From CALJFL01 sp039964455 (GTDB taxonomy: Bacteria > Pseudomonadota > Gammaproteobacteria > Pseudomonadales > Halieaceae): DNA of 64,000 bases. Position numbers and translations under genes: made by a program. Under the pieces are notes generated by a model. It made no database searches. It worked only from the letters and a program-made list of their open reading frames with translations, and was not told where the DNA came from. Below are positions 7,624 through 15,517 of the stretch, piece by piece. The stretch covers positions 1-64,000 of the forward strand of contig JBDVXK010000019.1 in NCBI GenBank assembly GCA_039964455.1. The letters are read 5' to 3'. Numbering within the stretch: the stretch's first letter is position 1; the number at the start of each line of letters is the position of its first letter.

Positions 7624-9369
7624 TTGGCAAGACAGGCAAACTCCTTGTACAACCTGCTGGGCAGATACCGCCGCTCCCTGACAAACTACGAGTCAGCGCT
7701 TTCCTATGCCCTGCTCGGCATTGTGGGCGGCATCGTTTCAGGCTTGGTGGTACTGGCGTTTGAACTCACTATTCGCGAACTGGGCGGGCTTTGGGGTGTC
7801 GCTGGCGGCGAAGATTTTGAATCCCTGCCGCGCTGGTTGACCTTTGCTCTGCCTGTTACCGGAGCGACACTGCTTGGCCTCGCCTTCTGGGCGCTGCGCC
7901 CCGAGGATCGCGAAATCGGCATCGTTCATGTATTGAGTCGAATGCACTCCCATTACGGCGCGCTGCCGTGGCGCAACGCGGTGGTACAGTTTGTGGGCGG
8001 CGCATTCGCGCTCGCCACCGGACAATCGGGAGGTCGTGAAGGGCCCGGTGTGCACCTGGGCGGTGCAGCCAACAGCCTTATAGGCCAGCGACTTGGCTTG
8101 CCCAATAACAGCCTGCGGGTACTCATCGCCTGCGGCACCGCTGGCGGTATTGCGGCGGCATTTAATACGCCACTGGCCGGCGTAATTTTTGCGATGGAAG
8201 TGATCATCGTCGAGTACACCGTGGCCGGCTTCATCCCGGTGATGCTGTCTGCCGTGGCCGCTTCAGCGGTGAGTCGTAATATTGGAGTGGGTGGCGTGGG
8301 GCTATTCAGCATCCCCGCCATCGAGCTCAATTCACTTTGGGAAATTCCCTACATCATCCTGCTTGGCATTTGTTGCGGCATGGCAGTTGCCCTCTTCATC
8401 AAAGCAAGCAGTCTGGCTGCCAGGCTGGGCCATTGGCCGGTCGTGGTGCGGTTTGCGTTGGCCGGATTATTGACGGGTAGCCTGGCGCTAGTGGTGCCCG
8501 AAGTACTAGGTATCGGGTACGACACACTGGACGCAGTGCTACACGGTGAAGTTGCCCTGATTGCCCTGCTGACTATTGCCGCCTGCAAACTGCTGGCCAC
8601 CAGTTTTTCCTGTGGCGTCGGCATGCCAATAGGACTCATAGGCCCCAATCTCATCATTGGTGCTTGCCTGGGCGGCGCGCTGGGCATTGCCGGCGAAATG
8701 ATTTGGCCAGAACTGGCATCCCATCAGACCCTGTATATCGTCATTGGTATGGCAGCTGCCATGGGTGCCGTATTGAGTGCGCCACTGGCTGCCATCCTGG
8801 CGGTGATTGAACTGACACAATCGATAGGCATCGCCATGCCAGCCTTGCTCGCGATCGTCGCCGCGAACCTCACCAACACCGGCGTATTCCGACAACGCTC
8901 TGCACATCGGGCAGTGCTTCGCCAGTTGCAACGCAACCTGCCCGATGACCCCCTTAATCAACTGCTGCACCGCACTGATGTCACTTCCAATATGGAAATG
9001 AGCGTTACCCGTGTACCAGTTTTGCTGGACACTTCCGCCAGTCAGCCTTTGACCAATGCCACTCCGACCTGGTGCTTGATACATCGTGACAAGGAAGACC
9101 TGTACCTGGTAAGCGGCAAGGAGCTGGTCGAATGGCTACAGGAAAATGCATCGTCGGAGGAGCCTGCCGACCTGACGGGTGCAGGCATCCGACGCTGGAC
9201 TACCGGATCGGTACCGGTGCAGGCCACACTGCGGCAGGCCATGGATACCATTCGCGCCGGCACCGTCGAAGCGGTCTGTGTTTACGGCCGGGGTAGCGGC
9301 GGTAATCGGGTGCTACAGGGCGTGGTGACACGAGAGAGCATTGAGTCGTTCTCCCTGTCGCGACTTTAA
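7624..9369 (+). CDS. ClC-family chloride channel/transporter with C-terminal CBS-like region
   Basis: A 581-residue inner-membrane protein of the ClC family. The gating glutamate is E139 in GREGP. The later selectivity motif CGVGMPIGLIGP is present, while the first motif (GSGIP in E. coli) is not recognisable. At the place of the internal proton glutamate of ClC-ec1 the sequence reads FAMEV: E192 is kept but the coupling position is V193, as in animal ClC channels. The last 130 residues look like CBS-type regulatory sequence. The best start is a TTG at 7624, which is unusual; no strong ribosome site precedes it. It is divergent from argC. Confidence 0.88.
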   Translation: MARQANSLYNLLGRYRRSLTNYESALSYALLGIVGGIVSGLVVLAFELTIRELGGLWGVAGGEDFESLPRWLTFALPVTGATLLGLAFWALRPEDREIGIVHVLSRMHSHYGALPWRNAVVQFVGGAFALATGQSGGREGPGVHLGGAANSLIGQRLGLPNNSLRVLIACGTAGGIAAAFNTPLAGVIFAMEVIIVEYTVAGFIPVMLSAVAASAVSRNIGVGGVGLFSIPAIELNSLWEIPYIILLGICCGMAVALFIKASSLAARLGHWPVVVRFALAGLLTGSLALVVPEVLGIGYDTLDAVLHGEVALIALLTIAACKLLATSFSCGVGMPIGLIGPNLIIGACLGGALGIAGEMIWPELASHQTLYIVIGMAAAMGAVLSAPLAAILAVIELTQSIGIAMPALLAIVAANLTNTGVFRQRSAHRAVLRQLQRNLPDDPLNQLLHRTDVTSNMEMSVTRVPVLLDTSASQPLTNATPTWCLIHRDKEDLYLVSGKELVEWLQENASSEEPADLTGAGIRRWTTGSVPVQATLRQAMDTIRAGTVEAVCVYGRGSGGNRVLQGVVTRESIESFSLSRL

Positions 9370-9386
9370 AACTGTGAGGACACACT

Positions 9387-9806
9387 ATGCTTTGGCTTAA
9401 GGCCTTCCACCTGATATTTATCGTGTGCTGGTTTGCTGGCATTTTTTATCTGCCGAGGATTTTTGTGTATTACGCCGCCAGTGAGCACAGCGAAACCCGC
9501 GCGCAACTGGCCATCATGGCCCGTAAGCTGTATCGCTTTGTCACACCGTTCATGGTGCTCGCAATCGGCTTTGGGCTGGCATTGGTGGGACAAAATCTTG
9601 ATTATTACCTCAGCGCGACCTGGCTTTGGCTTAAGCTGGCTGGCGTTGCTTTTCTTGTGGTCTATCACTTGCAATGCGGCCGCTATGTGAAGGCCATCAA
9701 CGACGACACCGACGGACACAGCCACGTGTTTTACCGCTTTTTCAACGAGGTGCCTGTCCTGTTCCTGTTCGGTATCGTATTGCTGGCGGTACTCAAACCC
9801 TTTTGA
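9387..9806 (+). CDS. hemJ: protoporphyrinogen IX oxidase HemJ
   Basis: A 139-residue four-helix membrane protein of the HemJ/UPF0093 family, which oxidises protoporphyrinogen IX in haem synthesis in bacteria lacking HemG or HemY. The conserved N-terminal histidine is in WLKAFHL (H8). The family segments FYLPRIFVYYA and MARKLYRFVTP are clear, and membrane helices fill most of the chain. It lies 17 bp downstream of the ClC gene and is followed 110 bp later by hemL and then hemB, so three haem genes are clustered. The context supports the function strongly. Confidence 0.9.
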   Translation: MLWLKAFHLIFIVCWFAGIFYLPRIFVYYAASEHSETRAQLAIMARKLYRFVTPFMVLAIGFGLALVGQNLDYYLSATWLWLKLAGVAFLVVYHLQCGRYVKAINDDTDGHSHVFYRFFNEVPVLFLFGIVLLAVLKPF

Positions 9807-9915
9807 CAGGGTCTGGGCAGTACTGGATATTCTGCGTAGCAGCCACGATAATTCCACGCCCTTATCGGCCACACCCGACATCTATGAAATACGCGGTACG
9901 TAAACAAGGAACACT

Positions 9916-11196
9916 ATGAGCACATCGGAACAATTGTTTGAGCGCGCCCGGCAACACATCCCCGGCGGCGTTAACTCACCCGTTAGAGCCTTCAAGGCGG
10001 TAGGCGGCACCCCCGTGTTTATCGACCATAGCGATGGCGCCTATGTTTACGACTGTGAGGGCAAACGCTATATCGACTATGTACTGTCCTGGGGCCCAAT
10101 GATTATGGGTCACAACCACCCGGAAGTTCGCGAGGCTGTTGTTAGACAAAGTGAAAAAGGCCTCAGCTTCGGCGCCCCAACCGAGCTGGAGATCGCACTG
10201 GCTGATCGCATTTGCGACATCATGCCGGGCATGGACCTGGTGCGTATGGTGAACTCTGGCACCGAAGCCACCATGAGCGCGATCCGCCTGGCACGTGGTT
10301 TCACCGGCCGCGATACCATCGTCAAGTTTGAAGGTTGCTACCACGGCCATTCAGACTCCCTGCTGGTCAAAGCCGGCTCAGGCGCATTGACCTTAGGTGT
10401 GCCGAGTTCACCCGGCGTTCCTGCCTCGCTGGCAGACCACACCATGACACTCACCTACAACGATAACGAAGGCGTCAGGAAAGCGTTTGCCGAACATGGC
10501 GAACATATCGCCTGCGTTATCGTCGAACCGGTCGCCGGGAATATGAATTGCATCCCACCGGGCGAGGGCTTCCTGGAAACGCTGCGCGAAGTCTGTGACG
10601 CCAGTGGCGCTGTTTTGATTCTCGACGAGGTAATGACCGGATTCCGTTTTGGCCTGCAAGGAGCCCAGGGCTATTACAACGTCAACGCCGACCTGACTTG
10701 CCTTGGCAAAGTGGTCGGTGGCGGCATGCCCGTTGGCGCCTTTGGCGGTCGTCGGGAAATCATGGAACAAATTGCGCCACTGGGGCCGGTCTACCAGGCC
10801 GGCACACTATCGGGTAACCCCATTGCGATGGCAGCCGGGCTGGCGACGCTGGAGATTATTTCCAGAGACGGCTTTTATGAGCCGCTGTTTGAGCGTACGG
10901 AGCAATTGTGTCGCGGCCTGCAACAAGCGGCAGACGATGTTGGCGTAGACTTCACTACCAATCACGCCGGCAGCATGTTCGGTGGATTTTTTACCAGCGA
11001 GCAGAACATCAGTAATTACGACCAGGTGATGGCCTGTGATACTGATGCCTTCAATCGTTTTTTTCATGCGATGCTGACACAGAGCGTTTATCTGGCACCG
11101 GCCTCCTACGAGGCAGGCTTTATGTCAGTGGCCCATAGCAACGATGACATCGAAGAAACTGTGGCGGCAGCGCGCAGCGCGTTTGCCAGCCTTTGA
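9916..11196 (+). CDS. hemL: glutamate-1-semialdehyde 2,1-aminomutase
   Basis: PLP enzyme that converts glutamate-1-semialdehyde to 5-aminolevulinate, the C5-pathway entry to haem. The 426-residue protein begins with the family N-terminus (ARQHIPGGVNSPVRAF). The PLP-binding lysine is K265 in LTCLGKVVGGG, and the aminotransferase aspartate lies in the ILDEVMTGFR motif. AAGGA precedes the ATG at 8 bp. Its product goes directly to HemB, encoded next. The hemB ATG is 14 bp beyond the hemL stop, so the pair is probably translated from one mRNA. Confidence 0.96.
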   Translation: MSTSEQLFERARQHIPGGVNSPVRAFKAVGGTPVFIDHSDGAYVYDCEGKRYIDYVLSWGPMIMGHNHPEVREAVVRQSEKGLSFGAPTELEIALADRICDIMPGMDLVRMVNSGTEATMSAIRLARGFTGRDTIVKFEGCYHGHSDSLLVKAGSGALTLGVPSSPGVPASLADHTMTLTYNDNEGVRKAFAEHGEHIACVIVEPVAGNMNCIPPGEGFLETLREVCDASGAVLILDEVMTGFRFGLQGAQGYYNVNADLTCLGKVVGGGMPVGAFGGRREIMEQIAPLGPVYQAGTLSGNPIAMAAGLATLEIISRDGFYEPLFERTEQLCRGLQQAADDVGVDFTTNHAGSMFGGFFTSEQNISNYDQVMACDTDAFNRFFHAMLTQSVYLAPASYEAGFMSVAHSNDDIEETVAAARSAFASL

Positions 11197-11210
11197 CCCG
11201 GGAGAACAGC

Positions 11211-12218
11211 ATGGCTTTTCAAACCCAACGTGGGCCCTTCCCCCAGACGCGAATGCGGCGGCTGCGAGCTAACACATTTTCCCGGCGCCTGGTTCGGGAA
11301 AGCAGCCTTTCGCCGGCCGACCTGATTTTCCCCGTATTCATCCTTGAGGGCGAGAACCAGCGGGAACCGATTGCTTCCATGCCGGGTATCGAGCGCCTTA
11401 GCGTCGACCTGCTGGTCAAGCAGGCCAAGGAAATTAATGCGCTGGGGATTCCCGCGGTAGCCTTGTTTCCTGTAGTCGCGACAGATCGCAAAAGCCTGCT
11501 GGCGGAAGAGGCCTTCAACCCGGATGGACTGGTACAACGCGCGGTGGCAGCGCTGAAAAGTGCGGTGCCCGAACTTGGCGTTATCACCGATGTCGCATTG
11601 GATCCCTTCACCACCCATGGGCAGGACGGGATCATTGATGATGACGCCTATGTGCTCAACGATGTCACTAGCGAGGTGTTGGTCAAGCAGGCCCTTTCCC
11701 ACGCGAAGGCCGGTGCAGATGTGGTCGCGCCCTCTGACATGATGGATGGTCGCATCGGTGCAATTCGTAACGCGCTGGAAGGCGACGGTCACGTCAACAC
11801 GCTAATCATGGCCTACTCCGCCAAGTATGCGTCCAGCTACTATGGCCCCTTCCGCGATGCCGTAGGCTCTGCCGGCAACATCAAGGGCGGCAACAAATTC
11901 AGTTACCAGATGGATCCCGGCAATAGCGACGAGGCCTTGCACGAATGCGCCCTTGATCTGGCTGAAGGCGCCGACATGATCATGGTAAAACCCGGCATGC
12001 CCTACCTGGACATCGTGCAGCGGGTAAAGCAGGAGCTTGCTGCACCCACGTTTGCCTATCAGGTGAGTGGTGAGTACACCATGCACATGGCCGCTTTCGA
12101 GCAGGGATGGCTGGACCGCGATGCAGTGATGCTTGAATCCCTGCTGGCATTCAAGCGGGCGGGTTGCGATGGCATCCTCAGCTACTTCGCCCTGGAAGCG
12201 GCCAAAGCCTTGCAGTAA
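11211..12218 (+). CDS. hemB: delta-aminolevulinic acid dehydratase (porphobilinogen synthase)
   Basis: Condenses two 5-aminolevulinate molecules to porphobilinogen. The 335-residue protein has the two active-site lysines K205 (AYSAKYAS) and K260 (MVKPGMPYLD), at the numbering known for the Pseudomonas enzyme. The zinc-site cysteines of the E. coli type are replaced by aspartates (DVALDPFTTHGQDG), marking the magnesium-responsive class. I chose the ATG at 11211, preceded by GGGAG 6 bp away, rather than an upstream in-frame TTG overlapping hemL. Confidence 0.96.
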   Translation: MAFQTQRGPFPQTRMRRLRANTFSRRLVRESSLSPADLIFPVFILEGENQREPIASMPGIERLSVDLLVKQAKEINALGIPAVALFPVVATDRKSLLAEEAFNPDGLVQRAVAALKSAVPELGVITDVALDPFTTHGQDGIIDDDAYVLNDVTSEVLVKQALSHAKAGADVVAPSDMMDGRIGAIRNALEGDGHVNTLIMAYSAKYASSYYGPFRDAVGSAGNIKGGNKFSYQMDPGNSDEALHECALDLAEGADMIMVKPGMPYLDIVQRVKQELAAPTFAYQVSGEYTMHMAAFEQGWLDRDAVMLESLLAFKRAGCDGILSYFALEAAKALQ

Positions 12219-12222
12219 GACC

Positions 12223-12843
12223 ATGCGCTGGCAAACCCTGACACTGCTACTTTTCACGCTGACCACAACATCAGTTTTGGCAGAAGAGAGCGAATGCACC
12301 TGCCTCTGGGAAGGTTCGTTTGATGAAGTGCAGGCCGACACAGACCTGGTGGTCAGCGCCACAGTAGTCGCCACCAAGGGCAACTCAATCGACCTTGCGG
12401 TGGACGAGCGACTGCGAGGAAACGACGAACGCAATGATTTGCGCATTTGGTTGCAAACGGGCAACTACTGTCGCCCAGAGGTCGAGCTGTTCCCTATTGG
12501 CAGCCAGTGGGTGATGGCTTTACATCGCATCAAGGAAATAGCACCCGGCGGCTTCAACCCTAACACCCCCAATTTCAGCTACGGCCGCGTTGACGATTAC
12601 AGTCTCTCCAGTTGCGGCGGTTACTGGCTCGCCCAAAGTGGCGAGGTGGTCACTGGCAATCTGGTGGCGGCACCGCGGTGGGTGCGGGAGCCTGAGATGA
12701 CACCCGTACTACTGGAACTGGTGCAAAGCTACGTTAAAGGTGAGGTAGACCGTGACGCGCTACTGGAAGCCAGCAAGGAAGATCCTGCATTGCGCGACTT
12801 GATGTTGGACACCCGGGCATTTTTGCGTGGCGATGAAGACTAG
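12223..12843 (+). CDS. exported protein of unknown function
   Basis: A 206-residue protein with a Sec signal peptide (MRWQTLTLLLFTLTTTSVLA). The mature N-terminus has a cysteine pair (ECTC), with further cysteines at GNYC and LSSCGG that could form disulfides. The first half (DLVVSATVVATKG, then RIWLQTG and WVMALHRI) is strand-rich and recalls OB-fold secreted proteins, but I do not recognise a named family. The ATG at 12223 lies 4 bp after hemB and fits the signal peptide; a longer in-frame reading would overlap hemB. Any link to haem synthesis is only positional. Confidence 0.7.
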   Translation: MRWQTLTLLLFTLTTTSVLAEESECTCLWEGSFDEVQADTDLVVSATVVATKGNSIDLAVDERLRGNDERNDLRIWLQTGNYCRPEVELFPIGSQWVMALHRIKEIAPGGFNPNTPNFSYGRVDDYSLSSCGGYWLAQSGEVVTGNLVAAPRWVREPEMTPVLLELVQSYVKGEVDRDALLEASKEDPALRDLMLDTRAFLRGDED

Positions 12844-13457
12844 CGCCGCCACGTTTTTCGCGCCGGGTTAGACCCTTCAACAAGATCCATCAACTCATCC
12901 AGCATCATCAATGACAGTCCCCAGATACGACGGCCTTCATACCAGTAACAGGGCATGGAAATTTTAAGGCCACGATGCTCCCACACCATGGTCTCGCGGT
13001 TGTCACTATCAAGCAAAAATTCCAGCGGGATCCAGACCGTTTCAGCAACCTCATAGTTGGGTGTGAAAACAAATTCACGATCCAGCCTGAAGACGAAGAC
13101 ACTGACCGTCATACCGAAGGGCAACCGTCGCGGGGCCGCACGAATATCTGAAAGACGGCCTATGCAGGGGTCCTCTTCACCCAATGTCAGGCCGACTTCC
13201 TCTTCTGTTTCACGCACTGCCACCGCATAGCCGTGATCGTCATCGGGATCCATACGGCCGCCAGGGAATGCCATGTGACCGGACCAGGGGTCGCCCTCGC
13301 GCTCGGCGCGCTTGATCATCAGGACATTCAGCTCGCCTTCACGAACCTGCAAAATAAGGGCAACCGCCGAGCGCTTGGTATAGCGGCGCAACCATCGACG
13401 ACGGGGCTTATGATCTGACAGCCGGGTTTGGATAAGTTGTAACAGGGGAACTGACAA
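12840..13457 (-). CDS. Nudix hydrolase, CoA pyrophosphatase-like
   Basis: A 205-residue Nudix protein related to the NudL/YeaB group, which hydrolyses CoA and derivatives. It has the CoA-type upstream motif (IKRAEREGDPWSGHMAFPGG) followed by the Nudix helix ending RETEEEVGL. The first acidic position of the box appears as aspartate rather than glutamate. The C-terminal half (MPCYWYEGRRIWGLSLMML) also fits this subfamily. It overlaps the end of the convergent exported-protein gene by 4 bp. Substrate is inferred from the subfamily motif only. Confidence 0.82.
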   Translation of the reverse strand: MSVPLLQLIQTRLSDHKPRRRWLRRYTKRSAVALILQVREGELNVLMIKRAEREGDPWSGHMAFPGGRMDPDDDHGYAVAVRETEEEVGLTLGEEDPCIGRLSDIRAAPRRLPFGMTVSVFVFRLDREFVFTPNYEVAETVWIPLEFLLDSDNRETMVWEHRGLKISMPCYWYEGRRIWGLSLMMLDELMDLVEGSNPARKTWRR

Positions 13458-13588
13458 GCGCGAGTGTCCGGGGCCGAGGCGAAGCGCAAATTAAGCCAGC
13501 TGTCCGGGTGCAACGCAACCAGCGCTTTGAACCGGTGTGCCACTAAGGGGTAAACTCCGCGCCTGCCGCCATTCCCGGGACCCCGATA

Positions 13589-15064
13589 TTGACCGCAACA
13601 CTACTCAGCCTTAATGCCGTAAACCTCGTGTATCGAGCCCTGCCTGCTCTCAAGGATGTGAACTGGGCCATTAACGAGGGTGAGCACTGGGCCTGTCTGG
13701 GCCCCAATGGCGCCGGCAAGACCAGTCTGGCAAACGTAATCACCGGCCAGGCCAACCGGGCCTCGGGCGATATTGTGCGTTCAGAATCGCTGGATAAAAG
13801 TGGCGTGGCCTATGTCTGTTTCGAGCAAGCCAAAGCATTGTGCGATCGGGACAAAAAGCTCGACGACTCCGAATTTCGCGCCGATGCCAGCGATACCGGC
13901 ACCACGGTCGCCAGGGCGATACTGGGCACAGGTGAATCCGACACACGCTTCGACCAGTGGGTGGGGCGTTTGGGTATCGGCCACATCCTCGATCGCGGCC
14001 TACGCTTTATTTCCACTGGAGAAATGCGCAAGACCTTGCTGATCAAGGCAATGCTGTCTGAACCGGGGCTTTTGATTCTTGACAGCCCGCTTGACGGACT
14101 GGACCAGCGCAGCCAGCAGGAAATGCAGGCGGTAATTGTCGAGCTACTGGCAGGCTCCATCCCCCTGTTACTGCTATGCCGACAATTGAGTGATGTGCCC
14201 GAGGGCTGTAGTCACGTATTGCTGCTGGATAAAGGCGAGGTTGCGGCCTGCGGCCCGAGACAGGACGTGCTGGCCAACCCACGCACACGCGCTCTGATGG
14301 AACCCGCACTGCCGGAGCTTGGCCGGCTGCCCGAGCCAGCACCGCGCAGCTACAGCCTTCCCGACAAAGGCCCGCTGCTGGCATTGCACGACGTCGCTGT
14401 ACGCTACGGCGAGCTGCAGGTGCTGCAACAGGTGAACTGGCGTTTCGATCGCGGGCAGCACTGCTGCGTATCGGGCCCCAATGGCTGTGGCAAAACCACC
14501 CTGCTCAGCCTGGTGACCGGCGACAATCACAAGGCGTATGGACAGGACATCACACTGTTCGGCATACGCCGGGGAAGTGGCGAAAGCATTTGGGACATAA
14601 AACAAAAATACGGCCAGCTCGACACTCAGCTACAGCTGAATTTTGCCCGCGGGATGAAGGCAATTGAAGTTGTGGTCTCCGGGTTTTTCGACACCATAGG
14701 TTTGTTCGACGACTGGGGCGACGCCCAACGTGATCTCGCGCAGGCATGGCTGGAGGCGCTGGGCTTGGCTGACTACAGCCGGGAAAGTTTCGACGCCCTG
14801 TCGTTCGGGCTACAGCGCATGGTGTTATTGGCAAGGGCGATGGTAAAAGCACCCGTCATCCTGTTACTGGACGAACCCACGCTAGGACTGGACGGCTACC
14901 ACCGCCGACTGATTTTACGTGCTATCGATCATATTGCTGAAAACAGCGATACCCAGGTCATTTTTGTCAGCCACTCGGCCGGTGACATGCCGGCCTGCAT
15001 CAATCAGCAACTGACGTTCGAACCCATAGACGACGGTTTTGAGGTCGTTGTCAGCAACAGCTAA
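13589..15064 (+). CDS. ModF-like tandem ABC ATPase
   Basis: A 491-residue soluble protein with two ABC domains in one chain and no membrane segment. Domain 1 has Walker A GPNGAGKTS and Walker B LLILDSPLDGLD, with a degenerate signature (ISTGEMRK). Domain 2 has GPNGCGKTT, signature LSFGLQRM and Walker B LLLDEPTLGLD. This matches ModF (PhrA), an ATPase named after molybdate transport whose precise role is uncertain. No permease gene is nearby. The start is a TTG at 13589. The stop is 9 bp from the convergent lipoprotein gene. Confidence 0.8.
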   Translation: MTATLLSLNAVNLVYRALPALKDVNWAINEGEHWACLGPNGAGKTSLANVITGQANRASGDIVRSESLDKSGVAYVCFEQAKALCDRDKKLDDSEFRADASDTGTTVARAILGTGESDTRFDQWVGRLGIGHILDRGLRFISTGEMRKTLLIKAMLSEPGLLILDSPLDGLDQRSQQEMQAVIVELLAGSIPLLLLCRQLSDVPEGCSHVLLLDKGEVAACGPRQDVLANPRTRALMEPALPELGRLPEPAPRSYSLPDKGPLLALHDVAVRYGELQVLQQVNWRFDRGQHCCVSGPNGCGKTTLLSLVTGDNHKAYGQDITLFGIRRGSGESIWDIKQKYGQLDTQLQLNFARGMKAIEVVVSGFFDTIGLFDDWGDAQRDLAQAWLEALGLADYSRESFDALSFGLQRMVLLARAMVKAPVILLLDEPTLGLDGYHRRLILRAIDHIAENSDTQVIFVSHSAGDMPACINQQLTFEPIDDGFEVVVSNS

Positions 15065-15073
15065 GGGGCCAAC

Positions 15074-15517
15074 TCAGCGGATGAATGCGCGCAGGGCATT
15101 GCATTCACTCCCCTGACAGTACAGCAACCCACGCTCGGCAGTAGAGCTGGCCAGTGCTGTATCGCCCTTGGCCTGATAGGTCAGCGCGAGGGCAAGGTAG
15201 ATTTCTCCGCTGTCCGGATCAATACGTTGGGCACGTTCCAGCAGCGCTAAGGCCTGTTCGTAATCACCGCGGTCGCTCGCATCACTGGCCTTTGCCAGCA
15301 GGCCGCCGTAGGCATTGCTGTCATTCGGTTCCGGCGGAGCGGCAACCGGCGGTGCTGGAGTGGCCGGAGCCTGACCCGGTGATGCATTGTAGTCGGGCTG
15401 CTTGTTTTCCACTGGCGCCGGCTGACTGTCTCCTGGCACGCTATAAATGGAACAGCCAGTCAGCGTGAGCAGTCCCACCGTTAAACACAGCCGCATCAGC
15501 CTCACATAAGCCCTCAT
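15074..15517 (-). CDS. lpoP: TPR lipoprotein, probable PBP1b activator (LpoP-like)
   Basis: A 147-residue lipoprotein with a lipobox LTLTGC, so C22 would be acylated. A proline-rich linker (about residues 40-65) and TPR repeats (ALALLERAQRIDPDSGEIYL and the next helix pair) follow. Its start overlaps the mrcB stop by 4 bp (ATGA), implying coupled translation with PBP1b. In Pseudomonas aeruginosa an outer-membrane TPR lipoprotein, LpoP, encoded next to mrcB, is needed for PBP1b activity. Size, lipobox, TPRs and context fit that role. The function is inferred, not visible in catalytic residues. Confidence 0.72.
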   Translation of the reverse strand: MRAYVRLMRLCLTVGLLTLTGCSIYSVPGDSQPAPVENKQPDYNASPGQAPATPAPPVAAPPEPNDSNAYGGLLAKASDASDRGDYEQALALLERAQRIDPDSGEIYLALALTYQAKGDTALASSTAERGLLYCQGSECNALRAFIR

